Source: CBDAQD01 sp965275905
GTDB lineage: Bacteria; Pseudomonadota; Alphaproteobacteria; Rhizobiales; JAJFHC01
Assembly (NCBI GenBank): GCA_965275905.1
Contig: CBDHYJ010000081.1
Span: 124,001-188,000, forward strand
Direction: 5' to 3'
Length of the DNA: 64,000 nucleotides
The position numbers were made by a program, and so were the translations under genes. The notes beneath the pieces were generated by a model. It was not told where the DNA came from, did no database searches, and worked only from the letters and a program-made list of their open reading frames with translations. How positions within the stretch are numbered: the first letter of the stretch is position 1; every line of letters starts with the position of its first letter. Below, in pieces: positions 6,945 through 15,146 of the stretch.

Positions 6945-8849
6945 CTAACCGATCGGACCGCCGTCGTCGCGGGTCACGGCAACGATGGCCGAACGCGGCA
7001 CGGTCTCGCCGCCGTCCGGGAAGTGGCTGTCGCCCTTCTCGCCCGGATGCTGGATTCCGACGAACAGCGACTTGCGGTCGGAACTCCAGGCAAACCCGGT
7101 GATCTCGCACTCCTTCGGGCCGACCATGAAGCGCTTGATTTCGCCGTTTGCCGGATCGCCAACCAGCATCTGGTTGTTACCCATGCCCTCGAAGTCGCCC
7201 TTGTTCGTGTAATTGCCGTCGGTCTGGATCCACAACAGTCCGGTGCTGTCGAAGGCCAGACCGTCGGGCCCGTTGAACATGTTGTCGGACGTAATGTTGG
7301 CCGAACCGGCATACTCGTAGGACAGCACCTTGGGATTGCCCGCAAGGACGAACAGATCCCATGCAAAGCCCGGGGCCGTGTGATCATCGTCATCGGGAGT
7401 CCAGCGCACGATCTGGCCGAAATCGTTGGCAACGCGCGGGTTTGGACCGTTCGCGCGGGTGTCGTCACCACCCTTGTTCGGCCTTTTCCCACGATTCTTG
7501 TTGTTGGTGAGACAGCAATAGATCTGGCTGCTCTTCGGGTCAGCCGCCACCCATTCGGGCCGGTCCATGGTCGTCGCGCCGACGGCGGACGCCGCCTGGC
7601 GCGTGCGAATACAGATCTCGGCCTGCGAAGACAGGCCGGTCGATTCTGGTGTCAACGCAACCCATTCGCCATGCATGTTGTCCGCGAATTTGGCAACGTA
7701 GAGTGTGCCGCTCTCGAGCAGATTCCGGTTATTGCCGCCTGCCGCATACTTGCCGTCACTGACGAACCGGTAGATGAACTCGCCGCGCTCGTCATCGCCC
7801 ATATAGACAACCACCTGGCCGTTCTTCGCCAGGACCACTTCGGCATTTTCGTGCTTAAAGCGGCCAAGAGCTGTGAGCTTGCGCGGCACGAATGTCGGGT
7901 CCAGCGGATCGACCTCGACCACGTATCCGGCCCGGTGCGGCTCGTTCGGATGCTTCGACATGTCGAAACGCTCGTCCGCCAGCGCCCAGTTGTAGCCCCA
8001 GTCCTTCTTGCCGAGGCCGTATCGCTTCTGGTCGCCGTTTGGCTCGAAGTCATCAGCACTCGCCGAGAAGTAGCCGTTGAAATTTTCCTCGCAGGCGAGA
8101 TAGGTGCCCCAGGGTGTCCGGCCGTTGCCGCAGTTGTTCCAGGTGCCGAGCGATGTCGTGCCGGTCGAGTCCGCCGCCGTCTTCAGCAGATCGTGGCCGC
8201 GCGCAGGCCCGGTGATTTCGGTCGGCGTGTCCGCGGTGACCCTGCGGTTATAGGAGGAATCCTTCACGATCTGCCATTTGCCGTCCTTCTGGGCGATCTC
8301 CACCATGGTCAGGCCGTGCGCGGCCTTGCCCTTGCGCACGTCATCGGCATCCTCGGGAAGTTTCGTCGCTCGATTGCCGTAGATGATGCTGCGGTTGGTG
8401 TATTCGTTGTTGACGGCAAGGACGTGCTTGTCGCCGTCCGCAAACAGCGACATGCCGTCGTTATTGTCGCCGAAAGCCAGTTCCTGGCTCTCGCCGGTCC
8501 CACGCGTTGTCTGATCGAACGCCATGCTTTTCGACCAAAGCTCATCGCCCCATCGCGCGACGGTGTGCCAGCTGTAGCCCGGAGGTACTGTCACCGTATC
8601 GAGCGTGTTGGCGGCGACCGCCTCGAAACCGAGCCGGCTCGCGGTCGCAGCCGCCGCCGGGGTCGGCGTCAACGCGGACGTGCCCATCACGAACGCCGTC
8701 GTCCCGACGGCAACGCTGCCGGCAAGGAATTCCCTGCGGCTCACGGCACGCTCGACAACCTCCTCGAAGCCTGTGACCTCCGGCCCCGGATTGCGCAGTT
8801 CGTCGAATTCATCGAAAGAAAGCTCGCATTGAGCTGTGGTGTCTGACAT
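6945..8849 (-). CDS. phoX: PhoX-family alkaline phosphatase, Tat-exported
   Basis: The 634-residue protein (DUF839/PF05787) has a twin-arginine signal at 36-42 (VSRREFL) followed by a hydrophobic alanine-rich stretch and an AAAA cleavage zone near 68. The body has the PhoX beta-propeller features: NNDGMSLFADGDKHVLAVNN, a CGNGRTPWGTYLACEEN segment, FKHENAEVVLAKNGQVVVYMGDDERGEFIYRF and PDGLAFDSTGLLWIQTDGN. PhoX enzymes use calcium and iron to hydrolyse phosphate monoesters in the periplasm under phosphate limitation. The start has AAGGGGGTC upstream. I found no convincing PHO box in the 212 bases before the gene. Confidence 0.92.
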   Translation of the reverse strand: MSDTTAQCELSFDEFDELRNPGPEVTGFEEVVERAVSRREFLAGSVAVGTTAFVMGTSALTPTPAAAATASRLGFEAVAANTLDTVTVPPGYSWHTVARWGDELWSKSMAFDQTTRGTGESQELAFGDNNDGMSLFADGDKHVLAVNNEYTNRSIIYGNRATKLPEDADDVRKGKAAHGLTMVEIAQKDGKWQIVKDSSYNRRVTADTPTEITGPARGHDLLKTAADSTGTTSLGTWNNCGNGRTPWGTYLACEENFNGYFSASADDFEPNGDQKRYGLGKKDWGYNWALADERFDMSKHPNEPHRAGYVVEVDPLDPTFVPRKLTALGRFKHENAEVVLAKNGQVVVYMGDDERGEFIYRFVSDGKYAAGGNNRNLLESGTLYVAKFADNMHGEWVALTPESTGLSSQAEICIRTRQAASAVGATTMDRPEWVAADPKSSQIYCCLTNNKNRGKRPNKGGDDTRANGPNPRVANDFGQIVRWTPDDDDHTAPGFAWDLFVLAGNPKVLSYEYAGSANITSDNMFNGPDGLAFDSTGLLWIQTDGNYTNKGDFEGMGNNQMLVGDPANGEIKRFMVGPKECEITGFAWSSDRKSLFVGIQHPGEKGDSHFPDGGETVPRSAIVAVTRDDGGPIG

Positions 8850-9061
8850 GTCTTGACCCCCTTGTCTTTTCAGTTGGCTGTATTTTCAGCACCTCTCGAT
8901 CCGCGCTGCTTCAGCAATGCGGAAGATGTCCCGCCAACCTCAAACCAAATCACAACATGACTATGACGATCCGGCACGCGCATAATGTCGCACGATGTCA
9001 TGAGACCTGAACGGACTGCGGGTGAAGTGACAGAAACAACAGGGGCCACGATTCCCGGGAA

Positions 9062-9583
9062 ATGCACATGCTCGACCGACTGTTTCGGAAGAAAAAATCG
9101 AGGGTCTTCCTGGGAACCATCGCGGTCGCGCCGAGGACTGACTTGAAGCGGTTCCTCGACGAACCCGACATATTCGCTGGCACCAGCCTGGATCAGGGTG
9201 TCCGCAAGAGTCTAGAGGACCTGTTCGCGCTTCCGCCCGCGGCGGATGTGGAACAACCGGGCGACACCGATCTTGGTGTCGATATCATGGTCACGAGATT
9301 TCAGCTGGGCGAAGCGTTATTCATCGGCCTCGGCAGATTTGGCTTACCCATCTTCTGGAGACCCAAAGTGATGGTGTCTTCGCGTCTCTTCTACCTGCGG
9401 TCTGGAAAAACGAAAGCAGCGTTTTCCGTCGCCGAAAAAGTGAAATGGCGGCATTTCCTCAAGAGAGCGCTCAATCCGGCTATCATTTTCGGGATCAGAT
9501 CGATGTATGACGAACAGGATCTGGATCATCTTTTGCAGAATGCCTGCCACAAGCTGCTGCTGAAGATGAACAAGAGAGTCTGA
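9062..9583 (+). CDS. hypothetical protein
   Basis: The product has 173 residues and begins MHMLDRLFRKKKSRVFLG; the second ATG at 9068 is an equally good start because no strong ribosome site is visible. There is no signal peptide and no clear membrane span, although residues 82-100 (LGEALFIGLGRFGLPIFW) are moderately hydrophobic. I recognise no family. It is divergent from phoX and meets yidD tail to tail with a two-base gap. Confidence 0.6.
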   Translation: MHMLDRLFRKKKSRVFLGTIAVAPRTDLKRFLDEPDIFAGTSLDQGVRKSLEDLFALPPAADVEQPGDTDLGVDIMVTRFQLGEALFIGLGRFGLPIFWRPKVMVSSRLFYLRSGKTKAAFSVAEKVKWRHFLKRALNPAIIFGIRSMYDEQDLDHLLQNACHKLLLKMNKRV

Positions 9584-9585
9584 GA

Positions 9586-9951
9586 TCACTCCTCGTAAAA
9601 CCGCTCCGTAATATGCCGTCCGGTCCAGCGGCCGTAGCGCCACGAGGTCAGAAGCCCGTGGTCCGCCGGCCAGTCTTCGGGCACGGGGTCGAGGCCCTGG
9701 CTGCCCCAGGGGTGGCATCGCATCAGACGCGACACTGTCAGCCAGCCGCCCCGCCAGGCGCCGTGGCGGGAGATCGCCTCTTCGGCATAGGTCGAACAGC
9801 TCGGGACATGACGGCACGTGGCCGGCAGAAATGGTGACAAGAACCACCGGTAAGCTGTTATCGGCGCACGCAAAACGGCGACGGCGACACGCTGCGATAC
9901 CGACCGCGTGCTTGCCCGGGCATCTGCCTTTGTCGTTGTCATTTGTGTCAT
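9586..9951 (-). CDS. yidD: membrane protein insertion efficiency factor YidD
   Basis: The 121-residue protein has the YidD core: AYRWFLSPFLPATCRHVPSC, then STYAEEAISRHG and RLMRCHPWGSQGLDPVP, with the conserved cysteines. YidD is a small amphipathic inner-membrane-associated protein that helps YidC insert membrane proteins. In many bacteria it sits by rnpA-yidC, but in Alphaproteobacteria it often lies beside an IscU-like scaffold gene, as here: the scaffold gene ends 30 bases upstream on the same strand, suggesting co-transcription. The N-terminal 20 residues are a polar extension, and ATG 9942 is an alternative start. Confidence 0.93.
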   Translation of the reverse strand: MTQMTTTKADARASTRSVSQRVAVAVLRAPITAYRWFLSPFLPATCRHVPSCSTYAEEAISRHGAWRGGWLTVSRLMRCHPWGSQGLDPVPEDWPADHGLLTSWRYGRWTGRHITERFYEE

Positions 9952-9981
9952 CCGGCCATCAATGCTTGTGGCCCTGCGGCG

Positions 9982-10434
9982 TCACTCGGCGGCGGCGCTC
10001 TCCGCCCGTTTGGCTTCGATCTGGCCAATCGCATCCTCGACCGCATCGAAAGTCAGCAAGGTCGAGGCATGCCGGGCCTTGAAGTCGCGCACCGGCTCCA
10101 GAATGGCGAGATCCGCCCACTTGCCCTCCGGTGGCGGTCCGTCTTCCTTGAGCATAGCCCGCATTTGCTGCCCGATTTCCCGCAGTTCACCGGCGGTCGA
10201 GCCGATCACATTATGCGCCATGATCGACGATGACGCCTGCCCGAGGGCGCAGGCTTTGACGTCATGCCCAAACGCGGTGACGACATCGCCATCCATTTTC
10301 AGGTCGATCGCGACTTTGCTGCCACAAAGACGGCTATGAGCGACTGCGGTCGCGTCCGGCTCCTCAAGCCTTTGAAGCAGCGGAATATCAGCCGCAAACT
10401 GCAAGATCCGCTTGTTGTAGACTTCGTTGAGCAT
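9982..10434 (-). CDS. IscU/NifU-like iron-sulfur scaffold protein (Cys to His variant)
   Basis: The 150-residue protein follows the IscU fold: LNEVYNKRILQFAADIP at the start, SRLCGSKVAIDLK with the first cluster cysteine, VKACALGQASSSIM with the second, and FKARHASTLLTFDAVEDAI where classical IscU has its third cysteine (RVKCA). That third cysteine is histidine here. I recall the same change in other alphaproteobacterial proteins of this subfamily. It probably binds Fe-S or zinc, but its role apart from the SUF/ISC system is not established. It likely forms an operon with yidD. Confidence 0.88.
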   Translation of the reverse strand: MLNEVYNKRILQFAADIPLLQRLEEPDATAVAHSRLCGSKVAIDLKMDGDVVTAFGHDVKACALGQASSSIMAHNVIGSTAGELREIGQQMRAMLKEDGPPPEGKWADLAILEPVRDFKARHASTLLTFDAVEDAIGQIEAKRAESAAAE

Positions 10435-10927
10435 AGTCTTCCGCCATCGCTGCCACGGCGTCGTCCACCGAATGACTCTTTGTACGACCCCACCGCAATA
10501 TAGGTCGCAACGTCGTACCGACCATCACCTGTTGAAGCGGTTTGCCAGCTCTCTGCCTCCGCTCCATTCAGTCAGGTCCGCCAGGGGATTAAACCCTGCG
10601 GACCCGCGACTGTATACCCCTTCGCCTGTCAATGAACAATTGCTGCATGCCACCGTGGCCAAGGCCTTCAAACCACCAATTGCGAAAATCCATTGGCACG
10701 GACTGTAAGGATCGTTTCCAGGCACTGTCAGCCAACAAAACCGTATACTCGCGCGTGCCTGGCGACACAACTTCACATCACGAAAATCTAATGGGCTTGA
10801 TTAAATTGATTTATTTACGGGTGTTTTACTTTAAATACCGATCTCGTTTCGCGGAAATACAATTTTAATTCAAATTTTCTACAACGGATTTATCGAAGTT
10901 TACTTTTACGTTGCGGGAGATGCGATC
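10435..10927. other. long intergenic region between divergent IscU-like and H-NOX genes
   Basis: This 493-base gap falls sharply in GC content towards the H-NOX gene: 10790-10880 is mostly A and T in an otherwise GC-rich window. It contains one copy of a 36-base element repeated near folE (10612-10647) and AT-rich motifs (TTTTACTTTAAATAC at 10824; TACAATTTTAAT at 10858) that resemble those at 24.5 kb. Both promoters must lie here. I see no small gene. Confidence 0.7.
10612..10647 (+). promoter_or_regulatory. 36-base element, copy A (partner at 16715)
   Basis: It begins GTATACCC and ends CAATGAACAATTGCTGCA; the copy at 16715-16750 begins GTATACCC and ends CAATTGAATAATTGCCGCA. The two share roughly 29 of 38 aligned positions with small gaps, and both are intergenic. 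The right half is a near-palindrome built on CAATT...AATTG. A shared operator or a duplicated junction are both possible. Confidence 0.45.
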
Positions 10928-11476
10928 ATGAAGGGCATCGTTTTTTGTGAATTCCTGGACATGGTCGACAGCGTGTTTTCGCCTGAAATGACGGAGACAC
11001 TGATCGACAGTTGCGACCTGGCCTCTGGCGGCGCCTATACCGCCGTCGGAACATACGATCACGATGAGATCATCACTCTGGTCGCTGCCTTATCCAAAGA
11101 GACCGGTGCCCCGGTTCCCGAATTGGTCAAATCGTTCGGCATTCATCTGTTCGGCCGTTTTGTAGAGCTCTATCCGGACTTTTTTGAAGGCGTCGACGAT
11201 GCCTATGATTTTCTGGAAAGTGTTGACGCCAAGATTCATGTCGACGTCAAGAAGCTGTATCCGGAAGCGGAGCTTCCCTCGATTGATTGCGAGCGGGTCG
11301 ACGAGGCCCGGTTTGTCCTGCTCTATGAATCCGGCCGCGCCATGGGCGACCTTGCTGAAGGTCTGATCGAAAGTGCCATCACGCATTTCGGACAGCCGAT
11401 CGAAATGGTTCGTCATGATCTGAGTTCGGGCAGTCAACAGCGGGTCAGGTTCGAACTCACCAGGTCCGGTGCCTGA
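10928..11476 (+). CDS. hnoX: H-NOX heme nitric-oxide sensor
   Basis: The 182-residue protein starts at ATG 10928, nine bases after GGGAG, and aligns along its length with bacterial H-NOX (HNOB) proteins. The proximal heme ligand is His104 (AKIHVDVKKLYP), the conserved proline is in LYPEAELP, and the porphyrin-carboxylate motif YxSxR is Tyr133-Ser135-Arg137 (YESGR). The distal tyrosine that gives O2 binding in Thermoanaerobacter H-NOX falls at Leu142 here, which predicts an NO-selective sensor. Known partners are histidine kinases or cyclic-di-GMP enzymes encoded next door; here the kinase gene starts three bases after the stop. The protein is cytoplasmic. Confidence 0.95.
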   Translation: MKGIVFCEFLDMVDSVFSPEMTETLIDSCDLASGGAYTAVGTYDHDEIITLVAALSKETGAPVPELVKSFGIHLFGRFVELYPDFFEGVDDAYDFLESVDAKIHVDVKKLYPEAELPSIDCERVDEARFVLLYESGRAMGDLAEGLIESAITHFGQPIEMVRHDLSSGSQQRVRFELTRSGA

Positions 11477-11479
11477 GCC

Positions 11480-12820
11480 ATGACGCCGGACATGTACGAA
11501 AAGCGGCTGGCGCGGGAGAAAAAAGCCCGCGCGGCAGCCGAGGCGCTGCTTGAGTCGAAGAGTGCGGAACTCTTCGATGCCAACGAGCAGCTCAAAAAGA
11601 CTGCATCCGAACTCGAATTGCAGAGCTCCCAACTGAGCGCAATCTTCGACAACGCGCTGGCCGGAATCTGCGTTGCGAATTCCGACCGCATGATCGTGAA
11701 TGCGAACGCTTACGCTCACCGTGTGCTGGGTTACGAAGAAGGGGCGCTGAAGGGCAAACAGCTCACCGAGGTTTTCTGCCCGGACTACGTAGCGGCTACC
11801 GGCGCCGTGGGGCTCAATGCCGTGGACCTGTCGAAACGGTCTGGCGAGGAGACAACGGGCATAACAAGGGCCAACGCGTCTGTACCCCTGGAGATGTCGC
11901 CCTCCGAGCTGTTTCTCGGCGAGCAACGCTTCACGCTCTGGATCTTTCAGGACATTACGCAGCGCAAGGCTGATGAGGAGGCGCACAGACAGCTGGAAAA
12001 AGAACTGCTGCAGGCGCAGAAGCTCGAATCGCTTGGCACGCTCGCCAGTGGAATAGCGCACGAGATCAACACGCCCGTACAGTTCATAGGAGACAATCTG
12101 CATTTCCTCGCCGATGCGCTTCGCGAACTGCTTGACCTCTGCAAGCACGAGCCCGAAGAACGCCGGCCTGCTGCGATCAAAGGCAGCCGGAATTCAAGCG
12201 ATGGAGCATCGGATCTGAATTATTTCGAGACCGAGGTTCCCGATGCGATTTCCCAGAGCATCGAGGGGATCGACCGCATTTCCGAAATTGTCTCCGCAGT
12301 ACGGGAATTCTCCCATCCCGGCACCAGGGAGAAGACTGAAGTCGAATTGCAGAGGGCCATTGAATCCACAATTACGATCGCCCGGAACCAGTGGAAATAC
12401 ATTGCCGAACTGGATACCGAATTCGATCCCGAGGCAAAGACCGCATATTGCGTTCCCGGCGAATTCAATCAGGTCATTGTCAACCTGATCGTCAACGCCG
12501 CCGAAGCCATCGGAGACGTCGAGAACGGCGGACAGGGACACATCAAGGTCTCGACCGCCGCCGTCGAAGATGGTGTCGAGATCAGGGTCGCCGACAACGG
12601 CTGCGGAATTCCGGCAGAAGTGCAGCCCAACATTTTCGATCCGTTCTTCACCACCAAAGACGTCGGCAAGGGTACGGGTCAGGGCCTGTCGCTTGTTCAT
12701 TCGATCGTTGTCCAGAAACACGGCGGCAGGATCCGCTTCGAGACCGCCCCGGAAACGGGAACGACGTTCATCGTGTTCCTGCCGCATGGGGCGGAGGACA
12801 TTACGCAACACGTCGCCTGA
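11480..12820 (+). CDS. hnoK: PAS-histidine kinase coupled to H-NOX (HnoK-like)
   Basis: The 446-residue soluble kinase starts three bases after the H-NOX stop, so the two are translationally coupled. Residues 1-50 form a charged coiled coil (YEKRLAREKKARAAAEALLE) like that of HnoK-type kinases. A PAS domain follows at about 50-160, then the H-box LASGIAHEINTPVQF with phospho-acceptor His194, a long insert between the two dimerisation helices, and an ATPase domain with N-box NLIVNAAEAI, G1 DNGCGIP, F-box FDPFFTTK and G2 GTGQGLSL. There is no membrane segment. In characterised systems the NO-free H-NOX leaves the kinase active and NO-bound H-NOX inhibits it. The phosphate would go to the receiver proteins that follow. 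Confidence 0.93.
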   Translation: MTPDMYEKRLAREKKARAAAEALLESKSAELFDANEQLKKTASELELQSSQLSAIFDNALAGICVANSDRMIVNANAYAHRVLGYEEGALKGKQLTEVFCPDYVAATGAVGLNAVDLSKRSGEETTGITRANASVPLEMSPSELFLGEQRFTLWIFQDITQRKADEEAHRQLEKELLQAQKLESLGTLASGIAHEINTPVQFIGDNLHFLADALRELLDLCKHEPEERRPAAIKGSRNSSDGASDLNYFETEVPDAISQSIEGIDRISEIVSAVREFSHPGTREKTEVELQRAIESTITIARNQWKYIAELDTEFDPEAKTAYCVPGEFNQVIVNLIVNAAEAIGDVENGGQGHIKVSTAAVEDGVEIRVADNGCGIPAEVQPNIFDPFFTTKDVGKGTGQGLSLVHSIVVQKHGGRIRFETAPETGTTFIVFLPHGAEDITQHVA

Positions 12821-12829
12821 GGAAGTGTC

Positions 12830-14017
12830 ATGAACAAAAAAGTGCTGTTTGTTGACGACGACACCCGGATCCTGAGCGCGTTCCAGCGCCGGTTACGCCG
12901 GAACTTCGATTTCCAGATCGCGTCCAGCGCACAGGACGCCCTTGAGATACTCTCAAAGGACGGTCCGTTCGCCGTTGTGATCAGTGACCAGCAGATGCCA
13001 GGCATGAAGGGCATCGAATTCCTCAAGGAGGTGATGACGCGCGACCCGATGACCGTGCGGATCATGCTGACCGGCAATGCCGATCGGGAGACGGCCGTCG
13101 CCTCGGTCAACGACAGCGCCGTCTACCGCTATCTGAACAAGCCCTGTCCGATTGAAGTGATCGCCGAAACGATCGACGAAGCCATCAGGGAGTATGGCAC
13201 GGCGGCGGCGGAGAAGAAGCTGCTTGAGGAAACCCTGGCGGGAAGCGTGAAGGTCCTTGTCGACGTCCTGGCTGCGAATGAGCCCGAGGCATTCAACGCG
13301 GTTGCGAACCTGCGCAAGAACGGGCAGCGCTTTGCAAGATTCCTGAAACTGAGGAAGACGTGGACACTGGACATGGCGATCATGCTGTCGCCCATCGGCC
13401 AGGTCATGCTGCCACCCCAGTTGAGAGCAAAGCTGGCGCTGGGAAAGCCGCTGAACGACGTCGAACAGGACCTTGCCCGCAGAGCGCCGGAAGTTGCCCG
13501 CAATCTCCTGCTCAACATCCCCCGCTTGAAGGACGTTGCCGACAGCATCTACTACATGGATAAGGGATATGACGGATCGGGTTTTCCGGATGACAGGGTC
13601 GCGGGCGACGAGATCCCGTTGAATGCGCGCATTCTCTGCCTGCTCAAACACCTGACCGGCGCCGAGCACCAGGGGCTGCCGGATGCCGACGCTTTCGAAG
13701 CGCTCGATGCAAAAGCTCATCTGTTCGACCGTGATCTCCTTGCGCAAATGCGCACCTGCTTCCTGAACCCGGCAGCGAGCGAAGAAACGCAGATTGTCAA
13801 AAGATCTTTGAAAATCGCGGAACTGCTGCCCGGGGACAAAGCCGTCAATGACGTGAAGACGCAATCCGGCGAACTCGTGCTTGCCCGTGGCAATGAGTTC
13901 TCCGACGCGGTGATTGAGCGGATCAGACAGTTTCACAAGATGCGGCCTCTGGCCGAGCCCGTCGAGATAACGCGGGAAATCACAGTCCCCGTTGACGGCG
14001 ACAAGGATGCGGCCTAG
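12830..14017 (+). CDS. response regulator with degenerate HD-GYP domain (HnoD-like)
   Basis: The start ATG 12830 is preceded by GAGGAAG, nine bases after the kinase stop. Residues 1-120 are a receiver domain (VDDD at 8-11, phospho-Asp53 in ISDQQMPGMKG, LTGNAD, KPC). Residues from about 150 to 300 follow the HD-GYP template, but the metal ligands are gone: the HD of HDIGK reads SPIGQ, the HHE triad reads YYM, and the GYP signature is GFP (YDGSGFPDD). Such a domain cannot be a normal cyclic-di-GMP phosphodiesterase. In Shewanella, HnoD has this REC plus degenerate HD-GYP design and acts as a regulator of the EAL enzyme HnoB. No EAL gene is found in this window, so its target here is unknown. 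Confidence 0.9.
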   Translation: MNKKVLFVDDDTRILSAFQRRLRRNFDFQIASSAQDALEILSKDGPFAVVISDQQMPGMKGIEFLKEVMTRDPMTVRIMLTGNADRETAVASVNDSAVYRYLNKPCPIEVIAETIDEAIREYGTAAAEKKLLEETLAGSVKVLVDVLAANEPEAFNAVANLRKNGQRFARFLKLRKTWTLDMAIMLSPIGQVMLPPQLRAKLALGKPLNDVEQDLARRAPEVARNLLLNIPRLKDVADSIYYMDKGYDGSGFPDDRVAGDEIPLNARILCLLKHLTGAEHQGLPDADAFEALDAKAHLFDRDLLAQMRTCFLNPAASEETQIVKRSLKIAELLPGDKAVNDVKTQSGELVLARGNEFSDAVIERIRQFHKMRPLAEPVEITREITVPVDGDKDAA

Positions 14018-14056
14018 CGGTCGGATCCGGACCGGACAGGTTGGTCGGATTTGAAC

Positions 14057-15115
14057 ATGAACCCCGGCGGTGCAGCACATATTCTCTATGTCGACGACGA
14101 CGCGAATTGCCTGCGCGGCTTCGAACGGACCTTGCGGAAGTCGAGGCCCGAGTACGAACTGACGCTGTCCGATGATCCGGCCGAAGCACTGCAGCGATTC
14201 AACGACCAGGACTTCGACCTGCTCGTAACTGACATACAAATGCCGGGCATGACGGGCATTGACCTGCTCCGTGAGACCCGCCAATCCAAGCCCCATATCC
14301 CGAGCATGATCCTGAGCGGCATCGCGGACTTTCCCATGGCGCTGACGGCCATCAACGAGCTTCAGGTTTTCCGGCTGCTCACGAAACCGTGCCCCCTGCA
14401 TTGCCTGGTGGATGCGATCGACGAGGTCCTCGACAGACCGGATCGCCATTCCCCTTCACGTGGCGGCAAGGCGAAAATCGTGAACGAGCTCAGGCTCGAT
14501 CTTGCGTTCGACCTCGTAACCATCGGATTGATAGTCATCGATGCGGATGGGGTGGTTCATCATTCAAACCTCAGCGCCAACGCCCTGATCGACGGCAATG
14601 ACGGACTTCTGGTTACACCGTCCGGTCTCTTGAAGTCGTCGGTTCCCGCCGACTCCGAAGCGCTGATGCGCTGTGTCGCGCGGGCTCTGAACGATGAGTT
14701 GGATGATGCCGTAGGACCGAACGTGGTCCGGCTGTCGCGGCCCTCAATGAAGCGGAATCTCTCGGTCTTCGCTGCTGCGGTACCGACCGCCGGCTCCGGA
14801 CAATCCGGGAGTCAACTGGCCGCATTGTTCGTCCTGGATCCGGAACAGCATGCAACGCCATCGCCGGACGTCGTTGCCGATATGTTCGGGCTTACCCTCA
14901 GCGAGGCTACGATCGCATGGCATTTGATGTTGGGCGAAACGATTCAGACCGCCGCTGACCGCTCTGGCGTGACGGTGAACACCGCAAGGACCTATCTGAA
15001 GCGTGTTTTCAGCAAAACGGACACGACAAAGCAGTCGGAACTGGTGAGCCTGATCCTGCGCTCCACTTTTGGCATGGCCGCGAATACCTCGCCTGACCTC
15101 AGGGATGCCGAATAG
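14057..15115 (+). CDS. REC - PAS-like - LuxR HTH response regulator
   Basis: The 352-residue product starts at ATG 14057; an in-frame TTG lies six bases earlier. Residues 1-120 are a receiver with LYVDDDANCLRGF, phospho-Asp in LVTDIQMPGMTG and LTKPCPL. The middle (about 145-260) looks like a PAS-type sensor (FDLVTIGLIVIDADGVVHHS). The C-terminus is a LuxR-type helix-turn-helix: FGLTLSEATIAWHLMLGET, then AADRSGVTVNTARTYLKRVF and SKTDTTKQSELVSLIL. It is the only DNA-binding output in the cluster and would carry the H-NOX signal to transcription, a role comparable to HnoC but with a different architecture. It is 39 bases downstream of the degenerate HD-GYP gene and in the same direction. Confidence 0.9.
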   Translation: MNPGGAAHILYVDDDANCLRGFERTLRKSRPEYELTLSDDPAEALQRFNDQDFDLLVTDIQMPGMTGIDLLRETRQSKPHIPSMILSGIADFPMALTAINELQVFRLLTKPCPLHCLVDAIDEVLDRPDRHSPSRGGKAKIVNELRLDLAFDLVTIGLIVIDADGVVHHSNLSANALIDGNDGLLVTPSGLLKSSVPADSEALMRCVARALNDELDDAVGPNVVRLSRPSMKRNLSVFAAAVPTAGSGQSGSQLAALFVLDPEQHATPSPDVVADMFGLTLSEATIAWHLMLGETIQTAADRSGVTVNTARTYLKRVFSKTDTTKQSELVSLILRSTFGMAANTSPDLRDAE

Positions 15116-15146
15116 GCACCGTCGTCTGGCGGATGCTTCCCAGGCC

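Noticed and set aside
7023..8846. A 607-codon open frame on the plus strand antisense to phoX
   Set aside because: It is a shadow of the GC-rich phoX coding sequence: its translation is rich in Arg, Ala and Val with no recognisable domain, while the minus strand encodes a complete PhoX.
8985..9002. Possible PHO box (ATGTCGC-ACG-ATGTCAT) upstream of phoX
   Set aside because: The two half-repeats are 10 bases apart instead of 11, and the second and third positions of the CTGTCAT consensus are poorly matched.
10797..10810. Possible FNR/DNR site (TTGAT-TAAA-TTGAT) before the H-NOX gene
   Set aside because: FNR-type sites are inverted (TTGAT-N4-ATCAA). This is a direct repeat in an AT-rich stretch and is probably chance.
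12953..14449. A 498-codon minus-strand frame across the two response regulators
   Set aside because: It overlaps two clear receiver proteins on the plus strand and its translation shows no domain.
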